Below, one piece after another: positions 14,474 through 20,555 of a stretch of DNA of 20,555 nucleotides. A program made the position numbers and the translations under genes. This stretch comes from UBA11373 sp035291545 (GTDB taxonomy: Bacteria; Actinomycetota; Acidimicrobiia; Spongiisociales; UBA11373), in contig DATDRW010000028.1 of assembly GCA_035291545.1 (NCBI GenBank), positions 1 through 20,555 of the forward strand, written 5' to 3'. The notes below the pieces were generated by a model that was not told the origin of the DNA, ran no database searches, and worked only from the letters and a program-made list of their open reading frames with translations. Position 1 is the first letter of the stretch. Every line of letters starts with the position of its first letter.

Positions 14474-15373
14474 GTGGACTTCCTGAAGGTGAGCGACCTG
14501 GGGGGCGACGGCCTTGCCGAGGTGCTGGCGACCGCAGCTCGGGTCAAGCAGGACCGCGAGTCGGTGCGGGGAAGCCGGCCGGGTCTGCGGATCGGCCTCT
14601 TCTTCGAGAAGCCGTCGATCCGTACCAGGGTGTCGTGCGAGGTCGCCGCCACCGATCTGGGAGCGGTACCGGTCGTTCTCAAGCAGGACGAGGTTGGCCT
14701 CGGTTCCCGGGAAGCCGTGGCGGACGTCGCCAGAGTGCTCGACCGCTACCTCGACGTCCTGGCCTTCCGGGTGTTCCATCACCGCGACCTCGACACGATC
14801 GCCGCTCACGCCGTGGATCCGGTGATCAACCTGCTCTCGGACCGGGAACACCCCTGTCAGGCCCTCGCCGACCTGCAGACGCTGGCGGAGCGCCGTACCC
14901 TCGACGGTGCGGTGGTGGCGTACGTCGGCGACGGCAACAACGTGTGCGCCTCGCTGATGATCGCGGGTGCCGCCTGCGGGGTCTCGGTCAGGGTGGCGTC
15001 GCCGTCGGGATACGAGCCCGATGCCGCCGTCGTCGCCGAGGCACGGGCATTGGCCCGTTCCGGAGTCGACATAGAGGTGGGGACCGATCCCGCGGCAGCG
15101 GTGCGCGGTGCGGACGCCGTGTACACCGATGTGTGGGCGTCGATGGGTCAGGAGGCCGAGGCCGCCACGCGGCGGGACCTGTTCTCCCGCTATCGCGTCG
15201 ACGAGGCACTCTTCGCGCTGGCGGCACCGGATGCGATCTTCCTGCATTGCCTTCCGGCACACCGCGGTGAGGAGGTCACCGACGGCGTCGTCGACCACGA
15301 GCGGAGCCGCGTGTTCGACCAGGCGGAGAACCGGATGCACGCCTTCAAGGCGCTCCTGCTCCACCTGACGTGA
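14474..15373 (+). CDS. argF: Ornithine carbamoyltransferase
   Basis: A 299-residue enzyme that makes citrulline from ornithine and carbamoyl phosphate in arginine synthesis. FEKPSIRTRVSCE is the carbamoyl-phosphate loop, with Ile in place of Thr of the usual STRTR. HPCQALADLQT binds carbamoyl phosphate; DVWASMGQE is the ornithine-specific SMG loop; HCLPAHRGEEV closes the site. These features favour ornithine over aspartate carbamoyltransferase. GTG 14474 has GAGGAGG at 14462-14468, 5 nt upstream. In many actinobacteria pheT is followed by argCJBDFRGH; here only argF remains, so the other genes must be elsewhere or lost. The stop overlaps the next start (GTGA). Confidence 0.94.
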   Translation: MDFLKVSDLGGDGLAEVLATAARVKQDRESVRGSRPGLRIGLFFEKPSIRTRVSCEVAATDLGAVPVVLKQDEVGLGSREAVADVARVLDRYLDVLAFRVFHHRDLDTIAAHAVDPVINLLSDREHPCQALADLQTLAERRTLDGAVVAYVGDGNNVCASLMIAGAACGVSVRVASPSGYEPDAAVVAEARALARSGVDIEVGTDPAAAVRGADAVYTDVWASMGQEAEAATRRDLFSRYRVDEALFALAAPDAIFLHCLPAHRGEEVTDGVVDHERSRVFDQAENRMHAFKALLLHLT

Positions 15374-15921
15374 TTTCTGCCCTCCGGGGCGATCCGGTCA
15401 CCGCGGCGCGCGCCCTGCTCGGGCGCCTGCTGGTATCGGACGTGGACGGGGTGCGGGTGGCGGTGCGCATCAGTGAGGTCGAGGCCTACGGCGGCGCCGA
15501 CGACCCGGCGAGCCACGCCTACCGGGGGCAGACCGACCGCAATCGCACCATGTTCGGACCACCGGGTCACCTCTACGTGTACCGGTCCTACGGGCTCCAC
15601 TGGTGTGCGAACGTGGTCTGCGGTGCGGTGGGCGCGGGATCCGCGGTCCTCCTCCGGGGTGGAACCCCGGAGGAGGGTGTGGAGGCAATGGAGCGGCGAC
15701 GGGGGAGGCAGGATCACCTGGCCGATGGGCCGGGCAGACTGTGCCAGGCCCTCGGTATCACCGGTGCTCACGACGGGATCGATGTGGCGACCGGAGCGGT
15801 GCGGATCGAGGGGAGGAGATCCACCCAGGGAGCGGTGGTGTCGACTCCTCGTATCGGAATCACCCGGGCGACCAACCGGGATTGGCGATTCGTATCCACG
15901 TCGGTCAGCGGTGGACGGTAA
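15370..15921 (+). CDS. 3-methyladenine DNA glycosylase (AAG/MPG family)
   Basis: A 183-residue base-excision repair enzyme that removes alkylated purines such as 3-methyladenine from DNA. The family core is present: ISEVEAYGG with the presumed catalytic Glu38 and the base-stacking Tyr40, DPASHAYRGQTDRNRTMFGPPGHLYVYRSYGLHWCANVV, LLRGGTP (Arg96) and a C-terminal TPRIGITRATNRDWRF. GTG 15370 overlaps the argF stop (GTGA). In Mycobacterium mpg lies next to tyrS; here a penicillin-binding protein gene sits between them and tyrS is on the opposite strand. The 3' end is only 15 bp from the convergent neighbour, with the palindrome CGGTCGACCG (15922-15931) and no T tract. Confidence 0.94.
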   Translation: MISALRGDPVTAARALLGRLLVSDVDGVRVAVRISEVEAYGGADDPASHAYRGQTDRNRTMFGPPGHLYVYRSYGLHWCANVVCGAVGAGSAVLLRGGTPEEGVEAMERRRGRQDHLADGPGRLCQALGITGAHDGIDVATGAVRIEGRRSTQGAVVSTPRIGITRATNRDWRFVSTSVSGGR

Positions 15922-15936
15922 CGGTCGACCGACGGC

Positions 15937-18315
15937 CTATGGGCTGACCCAGATGGTGACCCTGCCGTCGACCGGTTCCCCGGCGGCAGGCAGCTGCGCC
16001 CACACCGTGAGTGACTCGGGGTCGATCGCGGCGCCGGGATCGGCCACGAGGATCACGTCGACGGAGAGGCCGGCGGCGTCGAGGCGGGTAATGGCATCGG
16101 AACGGTGGCGCCCGAGGACGCTCGGGGCCGTCCCCGGCGCGGGTCCGGAGGCGACGATCTCGACGACCGCACCGGCTTCGAGCGGAGTGCCTCCCGCCGG
16201 GAACTGGCCGATGATGGTCCCCGGGACGTATGCGGTTTCGACGGCCCATGCGAGGCGGATCGTGTATCCGGCCATCTCGAGCATGGAGACGGCATCGATC
16301 ATGGCCAGGCTCTCGACGGCGGGCACGGTGCCGTCGGCCGAGACGAGCACGCCTTCGGGGTTGTGGATCGGGCACACGATGCTGGGTACGCGCCCGGCGT
16401 CCAGCCGGACGACGGCCACGGTGGCGCGCGGGCACAGCGGTCCGGCGATGAACCCGGTGGAGAGGTCGATGCTCACCGTCACCAGCTCCCCGGTGTCGCC
16501 GTCGGTCGGCGGGGTGTAGGCGATGCCGGAGAGCGCGGCGATGGCGAAACGGGACCAGATCTGGGCCGGCCAGGTGCCCCCGGTGATCGTGTACGGCGTG
16601 TTGGGCGACTCGAGGGCTCGGTTGCCCTCCGGGAACCCCACCCAGACGGCGGCCGAGATCTCCGGCGTGTAGCCGACGAACCAGGCGTCGTGATTGGCCT
16701 CGGTGGTGCCGGTCTTGCCTGCGACCGGTCTGCCGATCTTGGCCTGCTGGCCGGTGCCGCGCCTCACGGCCTCGGTGAGCGTGGCGGTGACCTGATCGGC
16801 GACTGTCGCATCCAGCACCCGGGAGAAAATGGGGACGTGCTCGTAGAGCACTGTGCCGTCGGCGGACTCCACCCGGGTGACGAGCACCGGATCGACGTGG
16901 ATGCCACCGGCGGCGAACGTGGCATAGGCCGAGGCCATCTCCAGGACGGTCACCTCCTGGGCACCGAGCACGACCGATGGGGTGGCCGCCAGATCGCTGG
17001 TGATACCGGCGGCACGGGCGGTGGCGACGACGCGATCGGCGCCGATCCAGTCGACCAGGTACGCATAGGGCAGGTTGACGGAGAAGACCGTCGCCTCTTG
17101 CAGGGTGAGGCCCGGGTAGAACGCCTCCTCGTAATTGGTGACGAGCCAGGGGCCGACGTCCGTCTGCACCGTGGCCGAACGACCGCCGGGCCAGGTGCTG
17201 TCGAGTTCGACCCCGGCCTCGAGGGCGGCGGCGAGTGCGAACGGCTTGAAGGCCGAACCCGGCTGGCGGAGGCCCTGGGTGGCGAGGTTGAACTGGGCGA
17301 CGGGATCGTCTTCGGCGTAGAAGTCGCGGCCGCCGACGATGGCGAGGACATCGCCGTTGCGGGGATCGACCGCCACCAGTGCCGCAGACGGACCGTCTGG
17401 GGAGAGGACGGATGCGATCGCGATCTCGGCGGCCATCTGCACGTCGGGCCGGACCGTGGTGAAGATGCGCAATCCGCCTCCGGTCACCATGCGCCAGCGG
17501 TCCTCCGGGGTGTCGCCGAGGGCCGGGTTCTCGAGGAGGCTGCGGCGGACCTCGTCGGTGAAGTAGGGGAAGCGCATCCGGTCGGCGGCTCCCCGCGAAG
17601 CCAGCGTGACCGGTTCCCCGGCGGCGCGGATCGCGGAGGAAGTATCGATCCAGCCGAGTTCGATCATGGTGTCGAGCACGACCTCGCGCCGCTGCAACGC
17701 CGCCTCGAGGTGGTCGTAGGGGTTGAACTCGGTGGGCGCGGCGATCATGCCGGCAAGCAGAGCCGATTCGCCGAGGGTCAGCGCGGAGATGCTCTTGCCG
17801 AAGTAGCGCTTGGCGGCGGCACCGAGGCCGTAGGCGCCCTCACCGAGGAAGATCGTATTGGCGTATCGCTCGAAGATCTCGGTCTTGGTGAGGGTTTCCT
17901 CGAGCTGAAGGGCGAGCCCGATCTCCTCGGCCTTGCGCTCGAGCGTCACCGCATCCGTGAGCAGGACGTTTTTCACGTACTGCTGGGTGATCGTCGAGCC
18001 GCCTTGTACGACGTCGCCGGCTTCGATGTTCTCCACGGCTGCTCTGGCCACCGCCCGCACGTCGACGCCGGGGTGGATCCAGAATCGGCGATCCTCGATG
18101 GCGACCACCGCGTCCACCAGATGTTTGGGCAGTTCGTCGTAGGTGACGAGGACGCGGTCCTGCTCCGCGTGCCACTCGGTCAGCACCGAGCCGTCGGCCG
18201 CGTAGACCGTCGTCGTGAGGTCGCCCGCTCCAATCCCCGGATCCTCGATGGGCTCTACAGAGCAGGCGGTGGCGACCAGCACTATCGCCAATACGCCTGC
18301 CGTGTGGCGAGGCAT
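15937..18315 (-). CDS. Class A penicillin-binding protein with PASTA domains and a lipoprotein-type signal
   Basis: A 792-residue bifunctional cell wall enzyme that polymerises and cross-links peptidoglycan outside the membrane. The transglycosylase domain (about 45-220) has the catalytic Glu74 in AIEDRRFWIHPG, GGSTITQQYVKN and RKAEEIGLALQLE. The transpeptidase domain (about 305-600) has SAFK (Ser354, Lys357), SVN (412-414) and KTG (534-536). Two PASTA domains (about 670-725 and 728-792) end the protein; they often sense wall fragments. Instead of a cytoplasmic tail and a long membrane helix, the N-terminus is MPRH, a 13-residue hydrophobic stretch and VATAC with Cys18, which fits a relaxed actinobacterial lipobox. 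It follows tyrS by 73 bp on the same strand. TAACGT at 18339-18344 (minus) is a weak -10 candidate. Confidence 0.94.
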   Translation of the reverse strand: MPRHTAGVLAIVLVATACSVEPIEDPGIGAGDLTTTVYAADGSVLTEWHAEQDRVLVTYDELPKHLVDAVVAIEDRRFWIHPGVDVRAVARAAVENIEAGDVVQGGSTITQQYVKNVLLTDAVTLERKAEEIGLALQLEETLTKTEIFERYANTIFLGEGAYGLGAAAKRYFGKSISALTLGESALLAGMIAAPTEFNPYDHLEAALQRREVVLDTMIELGWIDTSSAIRAAGEPVTLASRGAADRMRFPYFTDEVRRSLLENPALGDTPEDRWRMVTGGGLRIFTTVRPDVQMAAEIAIASVLSPDGPSAALVAVDPRNGDVLAIVGGRDFYAEDDPVAQFNLATQGLRQPGSAFKPFALAAALEAGVELDSTWPGGRSATVQTDVGPWLVTNYEEAFYPGLTLQEATVFSVNLPYAYLVDWIGADRVVATARAAGITSDLAATPSVVLGAQEVTVLEMASAYATFAAGGIHVDPVLVTRVESADGTVLYEHVPIFSRVLDATVADQVTATLTEAVRRGTGQQAKIGRPVAGKTGTTEANHDAWFVGYTPEISAAVWVGFPEGNRALESPNTPYTITGGTWPAQIWSRFAIAALSGIAYTPPTDGDTGELVTVSIDLSTGFIAGPLCPRATVAVVRLDAGRVPSIVCPIHNPEGVLVSADGTVPAVESLAMIDAVSMLEMAGYTIRLAWAVETAYVPGTIIGQFPAGGTPLEAGAVVEIVASGPAPGTAPSVLGRHRSDAITRLDAAGLSVDVILVADPGAAIDPESLTVWAQLPAAGEPVDGRVTIWVSP

Positions 18316-18370
18316 GGGTTGTGATATCTCCGCGCGCTACGTTAACCGGCGACCGCGCTGCGCGCGAGGA

Positions 18371-18379
18371 TTGTCCACA
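18371..18379 (+). other. Single DnaA-box-like sequence
   Basis: TTGTCCACA is the actinobacterial form of the DnaA box. It lies alone in the 73 bp gap between tyrS and the penicillin-binding protein gene, with no cluster of boxes or AT-rich segment that would mark an origin. One 9-mer can occur by chance, so function is unproven. Confidence 0.3.
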
Positions 18380-18388
18380 GGTCGGGGC

Positions 18389-19663
18389 TCAGCCGAATCG
18401 GGCGAGGAAGTACCTCTTTTTGCCCACCCGGATGACGATCGTGGTGCCGCCCAGAAGGTCGACGGTCGTCACCGTGTGCGCCGAATCGGTCACCTGGGCG
18501 TTGTTGACGCTGACCCCACCCTGATCGATCAACCGCCGCGCCTCACCGTTGCTGGTGGCCGCCCCGGCGTGGACCATCACTTCGAGGAGACCGAGGGGGA
18601 GTCGCCCGGCGGGCAGGTCGACGGTGGGAGCGCCGGTGAAGGCGTCGCTCAAGGTGCCGTGGTCGAAGTCGGTGTACGGGGCGTCGCCGAACAGGACCTC
18701 GCTCGCCCGCACCACCTGCGCCAGACCGGCGTCACCGTGGACGATGCGGGTCGCCTCCTCTGCGAGCACCCGCTGTGCCGCGCGGCCCCCCGGATCGGCG
18801 GCGAGCTCGGCCTCGAGGGAAGCGATCTCGGAGAGGGGGAGGAAGGTGAAGAGCCGTAGGAATCTCCCGGCGTCGGCGTCGGGAACGTTGCGGAACCATT
18901 GGTAGTAGGCATACGGGCTCGTCTCGTCGGCGGCGAGCCACACCGCCTCGCCGGTCGACTTGGCGAACTTCCTCCCGTCGGACCGCTCCAGGAGCGGCCA
19001 CACCAACCCGAAGACCTTCCCGCCGTGGAGCCGTCGGGTGAGTTCGACACCGGCGGTGATGTTGCCCCACTGGTCGGATCCGCCGATCTGCAACCGGCAC
19101 CCCTCCGTTTCGTACAGGTGGGCGAAGTCGAACGCCTGCAGTAACTGGTAGGAGAACTCGGTGTAGGAGATCCCGTGTTCCCGCTTCTCGAGACGGCGCC
19201 GGACCGACTCGCGCGAGATCATCTGGTTGATCGAGAAATGCTTGCCCACGTCACGCAGGAACTCGACGAAGCGCAGGGATCCAAGCCATGTGTTGTTGTC
19301 GAGGATCACCCCCGTCTCCGGAGTCGACAGGTCGACGACCCGGGACAGCTGCTCGCGGATGCGGGCGATGTTGGAAGCGATGCGATCCTCCGACAGGAGT
19401 TCGCGCTCGTCGTCGCGACCCGCCGGGTCCCCGATCCGCCCGGTGCCACCTCCGGCGAGGGCGATCGGTCGGTGACCGCTTCTCTGTAACCACGCCATCG
19501 CCATCATCCCGATGAGGTTGCCGATGTGGAGCGACGTGGCGGTTGGATCGGCACCGTAGTAGAAGGTCACCCGCTCCTCGGCGAGGAGGGCGCGCAGGCC
19601 CTCGGGGTCGGTGCTGTCTTGCACGAACCCGCGTGCGGCGAGGATGTCGAGGGGATGGGTCAT
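18389..19663 (-). CDS. tyrS: Tyrosine-tRNA ligase
   Basis: A 424-residue class I synthetase. The Rossmann-fold active site has GADPTATSLHIGNL (HIGH motif as HIGN, 46-49), Tyr172-Gln176-Asp179 for tyrosine recognition, GGSDQWGN and the KMSKS motif as KFAKS (232-236). The C-terminal S4 RNA-binding domain (about 355-424) ends in RVGKKRYFLARFG. ATG 19663 is chosen because homology starts with MTHPLDILAARGF; the in-frame extension upstream is low-quality Arg/Pro-rich sequence and runs into the rRNA promoter region. A TACCCT box 10 nt before the ATG suggests a very short or absent leader. The penicillin-binding protein gene follows on the same strand. Confidence 0.96.
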   Translation of the reverse strand: MTHPLDILAARGFVQDSTDPEGLRALLAEERVTFYYGADPTATSLHIGNLIGMMAMAWLQRSGHRPIALAGGGTGRIGDPAGRDDERELLSEDRIASNIARIREQLSRVVDLSTPETGVILDNNTWLGSLRFVEFLRDVGKHFSINQMISRESVRRRLEKREHGISYTEFSYQLLQAFDFAHLYETEGCRLQIGGSDQWGNITAGVELTRRLHGGKVFGLVWPLLERSDGRKFAKSTGEAVWLAADETSPYAYYQWFRNVPDADAGRFLRLFTFLPLSEIASLEAELAADPGGRAAQRVLAEEATRIVHGDAGLAQVVRASEVLFGDAPYTDFDHGTLSDAFTGAPTVDLPAGRLPLGLLEVMVHAGAATSNGEARRLIDQGGVSVNNAQVTDSAHTVTTVDLLGGTTIVIRVGKKRYFLARFG

Positions 19664-19673
19664 CCGTCGGGGG

Positions 19674-19679
19674 AGGGTA
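19674..19679 (-). promoter_or_regulatory. Possible -10 box for tyrS
   Basis: On the minus strand TACCCT lies 10 nt upstream of the tyrS ATG, with no Shine-Dalgarno sequence between. It is the same hexamer as in front of ppk2. No T-box leader structure is seen. Confidence 0.35.
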
Positions 19680-19832
19680 GCGACCCTGATCGGAAGCCCC
19701 CCGCTCCGGAGGTGCCTCCGCGGGCCACGCGTTCGCCGGTCGGAGGCGGATCCGGGTCGCAGCCGGCGGCGAGAGTCGGTCAAGGTGCCTCCGGGCACGG
19801 CCGATGACGGTGCAACGCCGTCGCGCCGCCTT
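19680..19832. other. Intergenic stretch between tyrS and the rRNA promoter
   Basis: No gene is supported here. The only structure noted is the 11-mer AGGTGCCTCCG present twice in direct orientation (19710-19720 and 19783-19793); the first copy lies in the inverted repeat GGAGG-TG-CCTCC. It may be chance in GC-rich DNA or a regulator site upstream of the rRNA operon. Confidence 0.25.
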
Positions 19833-19860
19833 TTGACGGGCGGAGCGGCGGTGCTACGAT
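19833..19860 (+). promoter_or_regulatory. Promoter of the rRNA operon
   Basis: TTGACG (19833-19838), a 16 bp spacer and TACGAT (19855-19860) give a good vegetative promoter about 280 bp upstream of the 16S rRNA. Transcription would start near 19867. A GC-rich segment separates the two boxes. No second tandem promoter was found. Confidence 0.72.
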
Positions 19861-19864
19861 CATG

Positions 19865-19911
19865 GCTCCGCTCTCCGGTGTCGCGCTCGCGCGCACGCCG
19901 GAATTCGGAGC
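19865..19911 (+). other. rRNA leader hairpin
   Basis: GCTCCG (19865-19870) pairs with CGGAGC (19906-19911), and inside it CCGGTGT (19875-19881) pairs with ACGCCGG (19895-19901), one G-T pair included, with a further CGCG stem. The structure would form at the very 5' end of the rRNA precursor. Confidence 0.5.
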
Positions 19912-19918
19912 GACTCGG

Positions 19919-19941
19919 CTCCTTGACAACTGAACAGTGTG
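19919..19941 (+). promoter_or_regulatory. boxA-like antitermination region of the rRNA leader
   Basis: The segment with CCTTGACAACTGAACAGTGT resembles the conserved element found in leaders and spacers of actinobacterial rRNA operons, which helps Nus factors prevent early termination. The assignment rests on remembered similarity. Confidence 0.5.
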
Positions 19942-20009
19942 CCAAAAGCCAGTTTTGCCTTCCGGCCGGTGGGCTTTCTCGCCGCGCCCGGGAGGCCGTA
20001 CTCGAGTGG

Positions 20010-20091
20010 GGCACCGGTGTTCGAACCGGTGCCAGCATCAGTGACAACAACTGATGCCAGAAGCGAGCGAAAGGTTTGGCCAGACGCTCGC
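20010..20091 (+). other. Three stem-loops upstream of 16S rRNA
   Basis: GGCACCGGT/ACCGGTGCC (20010-20033, 9 bp, 6-nt loop), GCATCAGT/ACTGATGC (20035-20057, 8 bp) and GCGAGCG/CGCTCGC (20063-20091, 7 bp) follow one another. They probably fold the precursor leader for processing; the partner strand of the long 16S processing stem lies outside the window. Confidence 0.5.
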
Positions 20092-20139
20092 ACAACAAAC
20101 TCGAACAACCACGAGATCATGGCCTTCGGGCCCGATCCG

Positions 20140-20555
<416 letters not shown>

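Noticed and set aside
15922..15936. Bidirectional terminator between the glycosylase and PBP genes
   Set aside because: Only a 10 bp palindrome without a loop or T tract exists in the 15 bp gap.
19923..19928. Perfect TTGACA as a second rRNA promoter -35
   Set aside because: No -10 box lies 16-19 nt downstream, and the hexamer is within the boxA-like conserved leader element.
20010..20033. GTTCGAACC resembling the T-arm of a tRNA
   Set aside because: The surrounding bases make a simple 9 bp hairpin with a 6-nt loop; no D-arm, anticodon arm or acceptor stem can be formed around it.

Overview
The window is a dense, GC-rich stretch of chromosomal housekeeping genes from an actinobacterium. The evidence is an mIHF-type nucleoid protein next to gmk, a PriA without its ATPase motifs, an actinobacterial style of CoaBC (PAMHTEMW), many GTG starts, and the partial 16S rRNA at the right edge. 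The 16S text and the gene order look more like a deep-branching class such as Acidimicrobiia than Mycobacterium or Streptomyces, but that placement is an impression and was not computed. I found no mobile element, CRISPR array or prophage.

Region 1 (1-5740, plus strand) is the actinobacterial block pyrF(partial)-mihF-gmk-rpoZ-coaBC-priA-def-fmt. It links nucleotide and coenzyme A synthesis with RNA polymerase omega, replication restart and N-terminal formyl-methionine handling. Genes overlap or nearly touch. metK (usually near coaBC/priA) and rsmB (usually after fmt) are absent. Region 2 (5733-8947) holds a class III-like PPK2 on the minus strand, whose tail overlaps fmt by 8 bp, divergent from rpe. 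rpe overlaps a REC-GGDEF response regulator with a GGDDF motif, and rnhB follows.

Region 3 (8944-15921, plus strand) is a translation block. It runs infC-rpmI-rplT, from a textbook promoter and a leader with a terminator-like hairpin, then a SpoU-family RNA methyltransferase, pheS, pheT, an isolated argF and a 3-methyladenine DNA glycosylase. infC appears to start at ATC. Region 4 (15937-19663, minus strand) is tyrS followed by a class A penicillin-binding protein with a lipoprotein-type signal. Region 5 (19664-20555) is the rRNA promoter, a structured leader and the first ~416 nt of 16S rRNA.

A recurrent local theme is a TANNNT-like -10 box 6-10 nt before a start codon (ppk2, rpe, rnhB, pheS, tyrS), which suggests leaderless transcripts. 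I see no clearly new biological system. The most interesting points are the infC leader/ATC start, the lipoprotein-like class A PBP, the degraded PyrF C-terminus, the start of gmk, and the ATPase-dead PriA.
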